Below, one piece after another: positions 53,550 to 61,857 of a stretch of 64,000 bases of DNA. Location of the stretch: contig NZ_CP015756.1 of the NCBI RefSeq assembly GCF_001877035.1, positions 921,001-985,000 on the forward strand, written 5' to 3'. Under the pieces are notes generated by a model. The model was not told the DNA's origin. It made no database searches and saw nothing but the letters and a program-made list of their open reading frames with translations. The stretch's first letter is position 1; every line of letters begins with the position of its first letter. Both the position numbers and the translations under genes were made by a program. Source of the DNA: Clostridium estertheticum subsp. estertheticum (GTDB lineage Bacteria > Bacillota > Clostridia > Clostridiales > Clostridiaceae).

Positions 53550-54626
53550 ATGTTAAAAAAAAGATTTAAAGCTTTAATAATTTTACTCGCAGTTTCAGTT
53601 ATAGGATCTACATTTGTTGGGTGTGGAAAATCGAGTACATCAAAGAAGAATGATGAAAAAGAAGTTAATATTTATACTTGGGCAAATTATGTTCCAGATA
53701 ACGTTGTAAAAGATTTTGAAAAAAAGACGGGAATTAAGGTCAATTATAGCAACTTTTCTACAAATGAAGCGATGCTTTCAAAGCTACAGGCATCAAAAGG
53801 TGGAACATATGATGTAATAATTTGTGCGGATTATATGGTTCAAATTATTGCGAAACAGAAAAACTTATTACTACAACCTATTGATAAAGCGGCTATTCCT
53901 AATTATAAAAATATAGATAAGGCTTATTTGGGTCAATATTATGACACGTCAAATAAGTATTCAGTGCCTTATTCACTTGGAAGTGAAATGATAGTTTATA
54001 ATCCAGATAAAGTTAAAATAGATATTAAAGGCATAAGTGATTTATGGGATCCTTCATTGAAAGGTTCTGAGGTATTACTTGAAGACTCAAGATCAGTTAT
54101 TGGTATGGCATTAACAAAGCTTGGTTATAGCATTAATGAGACAGATCCAGCAAAACTTGCACGAGCTAAAGCGGAATTAACAAAACTTAGGGCAAATGTT
54201 AAAGTGTTTGATGCAGATACACCAATGACTAGTTTAATTAATGGAGATACCAATATTGGAGTTATGTGGGGATCACAGGCATCGGCAGCACTTAAGGGTA
54301 ATAAAAAGTTTAAAATTGTTTATCCAAAAGAGGGAATGCAATTTGAAGAAGATAATTTAATAATGCCTGTTAATGCACCACATAAAGAAAATGCGCAGAA
54401 ATTTATAAATTTTGTATTAGAGGGTAAAGCAAGCAGTGATATTACAACTAGTATAGAGTATATAAATGTTAATACAGCCGCTCTAAAATTTATGCCTCAA
54501 ACAGTTCTTAATAATAAGGCTATCTATATACCTAAAGATGAATTCAGCAAGGCTAAACATTTACAGGACGCTGGTAGTGCCTCTAAGGTGTATGATTCAA
54601 TTTGGTCAGAATTTAAACAAAAATAG
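53550..54626 (+). CDS. potD: spermidine/putrescine-binding lipoprotein PotD
   Basis: Polyamine-binding lipoprotein (358 aa). The signal peptide ends at FVGC with the lipidated cysteine at residue 25. The mature start VNIYTWANYVPDNVVKDFEKKTGIKVNY is diagnostic of PotD/PotF, and later YDVIICADYMVQ, YSVPYSLGSEMIVYN and NIGVMWGSQASAAL also fit. The ATG at 53550 follows AGGGGGG; the earlier TTG frame start is not supported. Whether putrescine or spermidine is preferred cannot be read here. Confidence 0.92.
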   Translation: MLKKRFKALIILLAVSVIGSTFVGCGKSSTSKKNDEKEVNIYTWANYVPDNVVKDFEKKTGIKVNYSNFSTNEAMLSKLQASKGGTYDVIICADYMVQIIAKQKNLLLQPIDKAAIPNYKNIDKAYLGQYYDTSNKYSVPYSLGSEMIVYNPDKVKIDIKGISDLWDPSLKGSEVLLEDSRSVIGMALTKLGYSINETDPAKLARAKAELTKLRANVKVFDADTPMTSLINGDTNIGVMWGSQASAALKGNKKFKIVYPKEGMQFEEDNLIMPVNAPHKENAQKFINFVLEGKASSDITTSIEYINVNTAALKFMPQTVLNNKAIYIPKDEFSKAKHLQDAGSASKVYDSIWSEFKQK

Positions 54627-54651
54627 AAAACATTAAGGAAATAATATATAC

Positions 54652-54680
54652 TTGTATATAAATTTGTATTATTGTATAAT
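54652..54680 (+). promoter_or_regulatory. promoter of the YczE-like gene
   Basis: TTGTAT at 54652-54657, 17-base spacer, TATAAT at 54675-54680. It predicts an approximately 80-base leader. Confidence 0.65.
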
Positions 54681-54683
54681 TAA

Positions 54684-54741
54684 AGTTGCTCTTTTTGTCA
54701 GTTTATAAATGAAATTATGAAAATATAATAAAGAGCAACTA
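54684..54741 (+). other. stem-loop at the 5' end of the yczE leader
   Basis: AGTTGCTCTTT (54684-54694) pairs perfectly with AAAGAGCAACT (54731-54741) across a 36-base loop. It lies at the predicted transcript start, without a T-run, so it may be an mRNA-stabilising or regulatory leader; a role as potD terminator is less likely. Confidence 0.4.
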
Positions 54742-54766
54742 TAAAACTAAAGAAAAGGATGAAGAT

Positions 54767-55438
54767 ATGACTAAGAAACTAAATTTATTTAAAAGACTAA
54801 TTCTGTTTTTTGTAGGAATGAGTATAATACAGCTAGGGGTAGCCTTGTTTTTAAAGACTAATATTGGTTCTGATCCCTTTACTTTATTCACTCAAGGATT
54901 AGCATTTTTATTACATAAAACACCTGGAAATGCTAATATGATTATTTTATTTGTATTATTTTGCATAATACTTTTAGTTGAAAGAACACGTATAAAAATA
55001 GGAACAATTATATGCGTAGTTGGAGTAGGCCCAATTATAGATCTTGGAGTAAAGGCTGTTTCATTTTTCTCAATAGCATCTTTAAATATTGGTTTAAAAA
55101 TGCTTTTAGTTGTATTTGGATGTATTCTAATTGCAATTGGATTTTCTATACTTTCGGCAAGTGATATAGGTGTTGCGCCAAATGATATTATTCCATTTAT
55201 AATACAAGATAAAACTAATTTTCAATATCGTTGGATTAGAATGGCATTAGATATTAGCTTTTTAGTAATCGGTTTTGCACTGGGCGGGGTGTTTGGTATA
55301 GGTACAATAATATCTGCATTGTTAACTGGTCCATGCATACAATTTTGTCTCCCATATGGAAAGAAGTTCGTAAATGCTATTGTTAAAAATGGAGCGCAAG
55401 ATGATGAAAAGGAAGAGAATATATCATTAGGAGCTTAA
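54767..55438 (+). CDS. YczE/YitT-like membrane protein
   Basis: A 223-residue membrane protein with five to six helices, resembling the YczE/YyaS group: FVGMSIIQLGVALFLKTNIGSDPFTLFTQGLA near the start and SASDIGVAPNDIIPFII repeated in the second half. In B. subtilis YczE affects peptide antibiotic production, but no general function is established. Monocistronic, with its own promoter, a structured leader and a terminator. Start after AAAGGATG. Confidence 0.82.
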   Translation: MTKKLNLFKRLILFFVGMSIIQLGVALFLKTNIGSDPFTLFTQGLAFLLHKTPGNANMIILFVLFCIILLVERTRIKIGTIICVVGVGPIIDLGVKAVSFFSIASLNIGLKMLLVVFGCILIAIGFSILSASDIGVAPNDIIPFIIQDKTNFQYRWIRMALDISFLVIGFALGGVFGIGTIISALLTGPCIQFCLPYGKKFVNAIVKNGAQDDEKEENISLGA

Positions 55439-55442
55439 ACTT

Positions 55443-55498
55443 AAAAGCTAATGATGATTCCAAAATTTAGCCTTTGGAATTATCATTAGCTTTTTATT
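55443..55498. terminator. bidirectional terminator
   Basis: A 22-bp stem with one or two mismatches (55443-55464 with 55472-55493) followed by a T-run; convergent genes on both sides. Confidence 0.87.
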
Positions 55499-56537
55499 TA
55501 CTATTTGCCATTTCATTTAATGCATCAGATAAAGTTGTAACTTCCATAAGATTAGAGGTAACCTCTTGAATGGCAGCTGATTGTTGCTCGGTAGTTTCAA
55601 GTGTAGCGTGAGAAGTTTCGATAGTTTTATCAACAGATTCTTGTATTTTAGTTGTAAGTGCTAATATTTTAACAGCAGTTTCTTTTGAATTTTCTGATAA
55701 AGATCTTATCTCAGTTGCAACTACACCAAAACCTTTACCAGATTCTCCTGCTCTAGCAGCTTCTATAGCGGCATTTAATCCGAGCATTTTTGTCTGAGTA
55801 GCTATACTTTTTATAGAATCGAGTATTGTATTTATATCTATTGATATAGCTTTTACGTTAATAATTTCATCACTTAAATTTTGCTGATTATTTGTTACAG
55901 TTATTGAAGAAGCACTGAGTTCTTCCATAGTTGCAGATATCTGGCTAAAATTATCGGAAAGGTGTTGTGACATAGTGCTTAGTTTAAGTTTTTGATAGCC
56001 TGCTTGTGAAAGTGAATTAGCTACAATATATAATACTTCCGCAGCTGCTGTTACATTTTTTTCAGTGGTTAAAGCTATCTCATTAACTGCATCAATATAA
56101 CCTTCTTCATCAACACCTATCTCATTTGCTACTTTTCTATATCTAGATTCTTCTGGCGCAGAGGTTAAAACTTGGCCTCCTAACATGGTACCTATTAGAT
56201 GGTCACCTACTAATATAGGCGCAGCAAAATCCAATAATCCAGCATGACAAGTATATATGCACGGTTTTAGAGTTCTTGCAGCTTCCTGGCCACCTTTTTT
56301 GTGTGATAATGCACATCTTTCGCAGCCTATTTTTGTAGACTGTGTAAACTCTAAACATGACTTTGTATATGAACTCGGTTTAGTTACAGGGGTACCATCT
56401 TTATCTACAGTAACACTTGCCATAGTCATTGCAGTGGCGAAATTATCTTGAAAGGTTTGAAGTAATTTAATATCAATAACATCTTTGATTTCTAGTACAG
56501 TTACATCCAATTCACCATTTGCTAATTTCTTAATCAT
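55494..56537 (-). CDS. PocR ligand-binding domain chemotaxis-type receptor
   Basis: A 347-residue soluble receptor. The N-terminal PocR-type sensor (about 10-170) has the cysteine pattern [13 protein letters not shown] and [28 protein letters not shown], as in sensors of short hydrocarbon derivatives such as 1,2-propanediol. A linker and a short MCP signalling domain follow with [27 protein letters not shown]. No membrane helices. The ATG at 56537 follows TTGGAGGT; a TTG at 56552 overlaps that site. The signalling region ends soon after the tip, so the construct is short. Confidence 0.88.
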   Translation of the reverse strand: MIKKLANGELDVTVLEIKDVIDIKLLQTFQDNFATAMTMASVTVDKDGTPVTKPSSYTKSCLEFTQSTKIGCERCALSHKKGGQEAARTLKPCIYTCHAGLLDFAAPILVGDHLIGTMLGGQVLTSAPEESRYRKVANEIGVDEEGYIDAVNEIALTTEKNVTAAAEVLYIVANSLSQAGYQKLKLSTMSQHLSDNFSQISATMEELSASSITVTNNQQNLSDEIINVKAISIDINTILDSIKSIATQTKMLGLNAAIEAARAGESGKGFGVVATEIRSLSENSKETAVKILALTTKIQESVDKTIETSHATLETTEQQSAAIQEVTSNLMEVTTLSDALNEMANSK

Positions 56538-56646
56538 TTTAAATACCTCCAATATATAATTAATATTATCTATGAATTTGAAAGTTATTTGTTATTTACT
56601 TTATCGACATTTAAATATAAAAACTTTAGCGATAATAATATTAAGT

Positions 56647-56676
56647 TGAAACTTTATTCATTAATTATGTGTATAT
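56647..56676 (+). promoter_or_regulatory. possible ECF-type promoter of the sigma operon
   Basis: TGAAACTTT at 56647-56655 resembles an ECF -35 element and GTATAT lies about 17 bases further on. Autoregulation by the encoded sigma factor would explain it; low certainty. Confidence 0.3.
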
Positions 56677-56729
56677 TATAAAGAGATGTTTTAACTTCTA
56701 CTTTAGGAACGAAAGGAGATGTTGAACGA

Positions 56730-57287
56730 ATTGAAAAAAAATTAATATCTGGATGTAAAAAACATGACAAGTCCTCATTTATGGAACTTTTTAAGATTTA
56801 CGAGCGATATTTATATAGTATTTGTTATAGTTACACTCAAAATGAACAAGATTCTCTTGATATTGTACAAGAAATTTATATAAAAGTTTTTAAAAATATA
56901 TCAACTTTTGATGAAAAGAGGCCCTTTCGCCCCTGGATAAGAAGAATTACGGTAAATACCTGTATAAATTATAAAAGAAATATTAAAAGTAATATTATTT
57001 CATTAAATTATGAATATGCGAGTGGACTTTGTCTAGAAGACACAATTGTTTCTGACTATAATTTAGAAGAGGAAGTTCAGAAAAAGGAGTTAAAAAAGAT
57101 AATAAAGGATGGACTTATAAATTTACCATGTAATTATAGAATGGTAATTGCATTAAGATATTTTGATGATCTGAGTTATTTAGAAATTTCAGAATTGCTA
57201 AATAGACCGCTTGGAAGCATTAAAACTGATTTATATAGGGCTAAAGCTATATTAAAGAAACAACTAGAAAATGATATGGAGGTGTAA
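56730..57287 (+). CDS. ECF-type RNA polymerase sigma factor with unclear start
   Basis: Extracytoplasmic-function sigma factor (about 185 aa). Region 2 (FMELFKIYERYLYSICYSYTQNEQDSLDIVQEIYIKVFKNI) and region 4 (LPCNYRMVIALRYFDDLSYLEISELLNRPLGSIKTDLYRAKAIL) are intact. Coding similarity runs upstream of the first in-frame ATG (56781): KKLISGCKKHDKSSF is in frame from 56736. No ATG, GTG or TTG lies in that frame after the stop at 56679, while AAAGGAG and ATG 56719 open a different frame (MLNELKKN) that would join at the run of eight A (56734-56741). An ATT start at 56730, slippage on the A-run, or a lesion are the options. It is coupled to an anti-sigma gene two bases downstream. Confidence 0.82.
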   Translation: MEKKLISGCKKHDKSSFMELFKIYERYLYSICYSYTQNEQDSLDIVQEIYIKVFKNISTFDEKRPFRPWIRRITVNTCINYKRNIKSNIISLNYEYASGLCLEDTIVSDYNLEEEVQKKELKKIIKDGLINLPCNYRMVIALRYFDDLSYLEISELLNRPLGSIKTDLYRAKAILKKQLENDMEV

Positions 57288-57289
57288 TT

Positions 57290-57748
57290 ATGTGCTGTAA
57301 ATTTGATAAAGAACTTTTATACACTTTTGATGACAAGACAATTCAACCACTAGAGAAAATATTCGTTGAAGAGCATATAAAATATTGCACTGATTGTCAA
57401 AAGGATCTAAAATTAATAACTTTGATTAATCAAAATATTAAAGATGAACTTATTAATATTAAATTTCCTGATAAACTAAGTACAATTTCACAACTTGTTA
57501 CAGAAAACTGTATATTTGAAATGGAGAAAACTACTATTAAATCTAAAATACATAATGTAATAAAAACATATAGTGGTATAAATAAGGCTATAAAAGGATC
57601 AAGTGTAGTTTATAAACATAATCCATATAATAATTTTATTAACAATAAAATCGAATCTACTTTTAATTTTATTAAAAAACCTATAAAACATATGGTTAAA
57701 AACAAGTTAGCTGAAATAGGTATTCTGAAAAAACTAAAATTAGGTTAG
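57290..57748 (+). CDS. zinc-finger anti-sigma factor
   Basis: A 152-residue protein with an N-terminal zf-HC2 anti-sigma motif, HIKYCTDCQ (H-X3-C-X2-C, residues about 30-38), that would hold the ECF sigma factor. No obvious membrane helix, so it may sense a cytoplasmic or redox/zinc cue; the C-terminal half is basic. ATG two bases after the sigma stop, with the GGAGGTG inside the sigma gene as ribosome binding site. Confidence 0.8.
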   Translation: MCCKFDKELLYTFDDKTIQPLEKIFVEEHIKYCTDCQKDLKLITLINQNIKDELINIKFPDKLSTISQLVTENCIFEMEKTTIKSKIHNVIKTYSGINKAIKGSSVVYKHNPYNNFINNKIESTFNFIKKPIKHMVKNKLAEIGILKKLKLG

Positions 57749-57774
57749 AACCTTAGGGAAAAGGAGGCGTTGAT

Positions 57775-58428
57775 TTGTTTGTTTTATTTTTAATATTAAG
57801 AATACTCCTTTATTTATTAATCTTTACATTTGGTATTATTTTATTGTTTTTAATAATTCCCTTTGAATATTATATAAGCTCAAAAATCGATGAAAAAATT
57901 AATGTGGATATAACTTTATTATTTTTAAAAAAAATTATAAAAGTAATGGTGAGACATGAAGACACTAAAGAAACATTTTTAATAAAAATTATGGGTCTAC
58001 GTATTATTAGAAAAGAAATAAAAAGTCCTGGTATAAAAATTGAAAAAGAAGAGATGGAAAAGAATAATAAGAATAGTAAGAAAAAGAATAATTTTAATAT
58101 AAAAGATTATATAGAACGAGAATTCATAAATGATTTAATCAGTTATTTTAAAGATATAATAAATATAGTAAAACCAAAAACAGTCAAAATAAATGGGGTT
58201 TATGGATTTGATGACCCTTCGCTTGCAGGTATGATTTGTGGAATTATTCCTCTAATATCAAATCTTATCCCTAAAAGTGATATTAATTTACAACCAGTAT
58301 TTGATGATGAAATAATTGAAATTGAGTGTGATGTTCATGGCAAGATTTCTTTACTATCAGCTATAATAAAAACACTTAGATTTGTATTTAAGAAAAATAG
58401 TAGACAAAAAATATTTAAAAAAGCATAA
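57775..58428 (+). CDS. DUF2953 membrane-anchored protein
   Basis: A 217-residue protein of the DUF2953 family: one N-terminal membrane helix (about 3-28), then a beta-rich domain (NVDITLLFLKKIIKVMV, VKINGVYGFDDPSLAGMICGIIP, INLQPVFDDEIIEIECDVHGKI). In many endospore formers this gene stands directly before gerW/ytfJ, as here, so a sporulation role is likely. TTG start after GGAGGCG. Tail is basic and lysine-rich in the middle. Confidence 0.83.
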   Translation: MFVLFLILRILLYLLIFTFGIILLFLIIPFEYYISSKIDEKINVDITLLFLKKIIKVMVRHEDTKETFLIKIMGLRIIRKEIKSPGIKIEKEEMEKNNKNSKKKNNFNIKDYIEREFINDLISYFKDIINIVKPKTVKINGVYGFDDPSLAGMICGIIPLISNLIPKSDINLQPVFDDEIIEIECDVHGKISLLSAIIKTLRFVFKKNSRQKIFKKA

Positions 58429-58526
58429 AAAATTTGAAACTTTTTAATGGTTTATGTGTACTGTTAAGTGTAAAGTTAATAATGATTACATAATAAATAA
58501 ATTTAGAATATTAGGAGGAAAAAGTT

Positions 58527-58919
58527 ATGATAAATATGACAGAGAATGCTGAAGCATTATTCTCAAATCTTGAAAGATTTTTAAAGACAGAGACAGTAGT
58601 TGGTGAGGCAATAATTGTTGGAGAAACAACACTAATACCACTTATTACAGTTTCATTTGGATGCGGAACAGGGGGCGGAACAGGGAATACTCTTAAGGAC
58701 GGCGAAGGTACTGGAGGAGGACTTGGGGCAGGAGCTAAGATAACCCCAACTGCTATTTTAGTTATAAAAGATGGAAGTGTAACAATGCTTTCTATAAAGG
58801 GAAAATGTAACCTTGAAAACCTTATCCAAATGGTTCCGGGATTAGTATCAAAAGTAAGCTCAAAAATGGGTGGATTTAAGAACAAAACTGATAAGAATAA
58901 AACGGAAAATGATATCTAA
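58527..58919 (+). CDS. gerW: GerW family sporulation protein (YtfJ)
   Basis: A 130-residue GerW/YtfJ spore protein, in B. subtilis needed for normal germination. Family features are NAEALFSNLERFLKTETVVGEAIIVGETTLIPLITVSFGCG, the glycine-rich stretch (about 48-76) and KITPTAILVIKDGSVTMLSIK. Position after DUF2953 is conserved in endospore formers. Start after AGGAGG. Confidence 0.9.
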   Translation: MINMTENAEALFSNLERFLKTETVVGEAIIVGETTLIPLITVSFGCGTGGGTGNTLKDGEGTGGGLGAGAKITPTAILVIKDGSVTMLSIKGKCNLENLIQMVPGLVSKVSSKMGGFKNKTDKNKTENDI

Positions 58920-58953
58920 CTTTAAATTATAAATATTAAATGATAGAATTGAC

Positions 58954-59007
58954 TTAAACGGCCAAAATCCTGAATTACATAGGGTTGTGGCTGTTTAATA
59001 TTTTTTG
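58954..59007 (+). terminator. terminator of the sigma-gerW operon
   Basis: A 17-18-bp imperfect stem (58954-58971 with 58981-58998) followed by a run of T. Confidence 0.82.
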
Positions 59008-59143
59008 TAAGCTATTGGTATTGTAGAAGATTATATATCCGTCAATTTGAAGTTATTATTGATTATTTAAATAAAATCATCTATGATATTGTTAAAGTCC
59101 ACATTAATTAGTTAAATATTATACATTGGAGCAGGTGAATAAA

Positions 59144-59917
59144 ATGAGTTCTAACAGATATTTAAAGTTTTTAGCAAATATAAGTAAAAATAAACCCAAT
59201 AGCATTAAAAACAAGAAGACTCCATGCCCATTTTGTAACAGAGAGGGGCTAACAGGTATCATAGATGAAGAAGGCCCGTTCATTTTAGTTAAAAACAAAT
59301 TTCCTACATTAGAAAACACACTTCAAACAGTGTTAATAGAAACAAGCAGTTGCGATGTTGATATTACAATGTATGATAAAGAGTATATGAGAAATTTGTT
59401 AAGATTTGGATTTCGTCATTGGATTGATATGGAGAAAAGTGGTGATTTTAAGTCTGTAATTTTTTATAAAAATCATGGCCCTTATTCAGGTGGGACTATT
59501 AATCATGCACATATGCAGATTGTTGGACTAAAATCTATAGATTATAAAGAATCTTTAAAAGATGAGTATTTTGAAGGAATAGTAATTAACGAGTCAGATG
59601 GATGTGTCATTAATCTTTCAACCAAACCCAAGGTAGATTTTACTGAATTCAATATTATAATAAATAATATTGATAATTTAGATATAATGGCTGATAATAT
59701 ACAGAAAATTGTTCATTATATATTAAATGATTTTTATGTGAAATGTAGTAGTTTTAATCTTTTCTTTTATGATTGGAAGGGTAAAACAATCTGCAAAGTT
59801 ATACCTAGATTTATTACATCTCCATTATTTATAGGCTTTTCTATTTCTCAAATTACAAACCAAACAGATGAAATTGTAAAGCAGGTTCAACAGTTGTATT
59901 TTAAATCTGAAGTCTAA
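59144..59917 (+). CDS. DUF4931 HIT-fold (GalT-like) protein
   Basis: A 257-residue protein of the GalT-like branch of the HIT fold (DUF4931). A CPFC zinc knuckle near residue 27-30 is followed by the nucleotidyl-transfer histidine motif GGTINHAHMQIVGL (HXHXQ). It therefore probably handles a nucleotide ester, but no substrate is known. ATG 59144 after GGAGCAGGTG; an earlier ATG at 59126 lacks a ribosome binding site. Not linked to a galactose pathway here. Confidence 0.8.
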   Translation: MSSNRYLKFLANISKNKPNSIKNKKTPCPFCNREGLTGIIDEEGPFILVKNKFPTLENTLQTVLIETSSCDVDITMYDKEYMRNLLRFGFRHWIDMEKSGDFKSVIFYKNHGPYSGGTINHAHMQIVGLKSIDYKESLKDEYFEGIVINESDGCVINLSTKPKVDFTEFNIIINNIDNLDIMADNIQKIVHYILNDFYVKCSSFNLFFYDWKGKTICKVIPRFITSPLFIGFSISQITNQTDEIVKQVQQLYFKSEV

Positions 59918-59929
59918 CTAGACATTTAT

Positions 59930-59970
59930 TATAATTAAGAGAAGTTTATTATGGCTTCTCTTAATTATAA
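59930..59970. terminator. bidirectional terminator
   Basis: A 14-bp perfect stem (59931-59944 with 59955-59968) between convergent genes. Confidence 0.82.
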
Positions 59971-59991
59971 TTGTTACTACATGATATTCAA

Positions 59992-61284
59992 TTAGGCAGA
60001 TAAACTTCTTCGTCTATATACACTCATAATAACACCTACGGAAAGCATATTAACAAGGCCTAAGGAACCCCCGTAACTTAAGAATGGGAGTGCTACTCCA
60101 ACGATTGGGAATAAATTTAAATTCATTAATATATTCGAAACAAATTGTACTATAAATACACTAATGAGTCCGCTTATAAGTAATCTGCCATAACTATCTC
60201 TAACATATTTTGAAATGTGTAGAATCCTATATATGAAAGAAATTATTATAGAAATAATAACTGCGGCACCTAGCCAGCCAAAGGTGTGTACTATGAAACT
60301 AAACACAAACTCTGATTCCATGGAAGGTAATCTTAACATGGTTCCGGTTGAGGAAAAACCCTGTCCAAAAATTCCAGATGTATGGGTTATATTATACATT
60401 TGTGCACCCATGTATGTAATTCCAGTTGGATCATATAATGGGTTTAAAAAACTCATAAGTCTAGCTGTTCTATATGGTTCAGACATTAAATAAAATAGAC
60501 AGCAAATAATATTAAAGGCAACAATGTAGATGACATATCTTTTTTTTATACCAGATTTGAGAGCTAAAACTAAAAATGTAATAAGATAAATTCCCCAGTA
60601 GCTTAATCCTTGAACTTCTATCATAAGAATCAATGGAATAAATAAATACCCAATAGCTTTAATTAAATTCATTTTATTGTTCCAGTCATAGTTGTTGAAT
60701 ATGCCTGCCAGGGATATTACAAATACATATAAACTAATTACTTTAATGTCAAATGAGAAAGCGCCTATAGTAATGAATAGGCTCCCGTTTTTGGGATGTC
60801 CTATGAAAAATATTAAGATAAATGACAAACACATTCCTATGAAAATATATTTTGAATATTTTTCTAATTTTCGATAATCAAAGAAATATAATAGTACGAC
60901 ACCAATAGTACCAATTGCTGAATATAATAAGCTATGATTAAATAAATAATCACTAGGCTTATATGAGTTTTTATATTGTATAAGGTACATCAAACCAACA
61001 CCAGCATTTACAAGTATTATGGTTAAAAGTAATGTAATCCAATCGGGGGTTCCTTTATGTGCTATGTTTAACTGTTTACCTATAGCTTCCCCATCGCCCA
61101 TTCGTTTTATAGCTTCACTAGTTGATTCTAACTCTGATAAGCCACTTTCATTATTTTCATCTACGATATCCTCAATGTGTGATAATAATTCCTTTTTTAT
61201 TTCTTTATGAGCACCCTTAAATTTCACATAAGAACATATATTGTCTATATATTCATTAATTTTAGAATTATCTTTTATGCCCAT
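59992..61284 (-). CDS. SEDS (FtsW/RodA/SpoVE) family protein with N-terminal permease-prefix domain
   Basis: A 430-residue membrane protein. Residues 1-80 are a soluble helical prefix (NSKINEYIDNICSYVKFKG, DIVDENNESGLSELESTSEAIKRMGDGEAIG) like the 'permease prefix' domain found in PadR-linked membrane proteins. About ten helices of the SEDS glycosyltransferase family follow; the segment FLNPLYDPTGITYMGAQMYNI holds the aspartate equivalent to the catalytic Asp of RodA, and PFLSYGGSLGLVNMLSVGVIMSV ends the protein. SEDS enzymes polymerise peptidoglycan. Its start overlaps the PadR gene by 10 bases. Confidence 0.86.
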   Translation of the reverse strand: MGIKDNSKINEYIDNICSYVKFKGAHKEIKKELLSHIEDIVDENNESGLSELESTSEAIKRMGDGEAIGKQLNIAHKGTPDWITLLLTIILVNAGVGLMYLIQYKNSYKPSDYLFNHSLLYSAIGTIGVVLLYFFDYRKLEKYSKYIFIGMCLSFILIFFIGHPKNGSLFITIGAFSFDIKVISLYVFVISLAGIFNNYDWNNKMNLIKAIGYLFIPLILMIEVQGLSYWGIYLITFLVLALKSGIKKRYVIYIVAFNIICCLFYLMSEPYRTARLMSFLNPLYDPTGITYMGAQMYNITHTSGIFGQGFSSTGTMLRLPSMESEFVFSFIVHTFGWLGAAVIISIIISFIYRILHISKYVRDSYGRLLISGLISVFIVQFVSNILMNLNLFPIVGVALPFLSYGGSLGLVNMLSVGVIMSVYRRRSLSA

Positions 61285-61616
61285 ATCACAACCTCCAATA
61301 ACATATTATCAACAGCTGAACGGAAAGTAGACCATTCTTCTTCTTTTTCTTTTAAAGATAATTTACCTTGGTCCATTATCCTATAGTATTTTCTCTTACG
61401 TTTTGAAGAACCCTCATCCCAATATGATTCTACTAATCCTTTTGATTCTAATGTATGGAGAATTGGATAAAGAGTCCCTTCCTTCAATGTGAATATACCA
61501 TTTGATTTTACCTCCATTTCTTTTATCATTTCATACCCATACATTGGTTTTTTATTAATTAGTTTTAAAATAAGAATTACCGTGCTACCTTTTAAAAGTT
61601 CTTTATTAATTGGCAT
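61275..61616 (-). CDS. PadR family transcriptional regulator
   Basis: A 113-residue winged-helix regulator of the PadR family: GSTVILILKLINKKPMYGYEMIKEMEVKSNGIFTLKEGTLYPILHTLESKGLVESYW, with the long C-terminal dimerisation helix shortened (s-PadR subtype). First gene of a two-gene unit with the SEDS protein, overlapping by 10 bases. An inverted repeat lies 29 bases before its start and suggests autoregulation. Start after AAGGAGGTT. Confidence 0.9.
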   Translation of the reverse strand: MPINKELLKGSTVILILKLINKKPMYGYEMIKEMEVKSNGIFTLKEGTLYPILHTLESKGLVESYWDEGSSKRKRKYYRIMDQGKLSLKEKEEEWSTFRSAVDNMLLEVVIWA

Positions 61617-61644
61617 TTTTAACCTCCTTATACATAGATAGTCT

Positions 61645-61665
61645 ATACATAGTTAATCTATGTAT
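61645..61665. promoter_or_regulatory. likely PadR operator
   Basis: ATACATAG-TTAAT-CTATGTAT, an 8-bp perfect inverted repeat with the ATGT/ACAT-type ends of PadR sites. A further partial copy (TATACATAG) lies at 61629-61637. Confidence 0.6.
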
Positions 61666-61745
61666 TATAATAACATTATTTAACTAAATGTCAATATATA
61701 CAGTAAAATTTATTATTTGGTATAAATGTTTTTTTTTAAGATTAG

Positions 61746-61774
61746 TTGACATTATAATAATAAAGTTATATATT
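61746..61774 (+). promoter_or_regulatory. promoter of the gntR-ABC operon
   Basis: TTGACA at 61746-61751, 17-base spacer, TATATT at 61769-61774: a near-consensus sigma-A promoter. Confidence 0.8.
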
Positions 61775-61778
61775 TATA

Positions 61779-61801
61779 GTGTACTACACAAAGTAGTACA
61801 C
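61779..61801. promoter_or_regulatory. palindromic operator for the GntR regulator
   Basis: GTGTACTAC-ACAAA-GTAGTACAC: a perfect 9-bp inverted repeat at the predicted transcription start of the operon. Its position suits autorepression by the YtrA-type protein. Confidence 0.72.
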
Positions 61802-61857
61802 ATAGTACACGTTATGTAACTAGTAAAAAAATTAATTGATTGAAAGAAGGTGAGGCT

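Noticed and set aside
58511-58885. Minus-strand frame of 124 codons over gerW, rich in Pro and Ser
   Set aside because: Arises from the glycine-rich gerW codons read on the other strand; no ribosome binding site.
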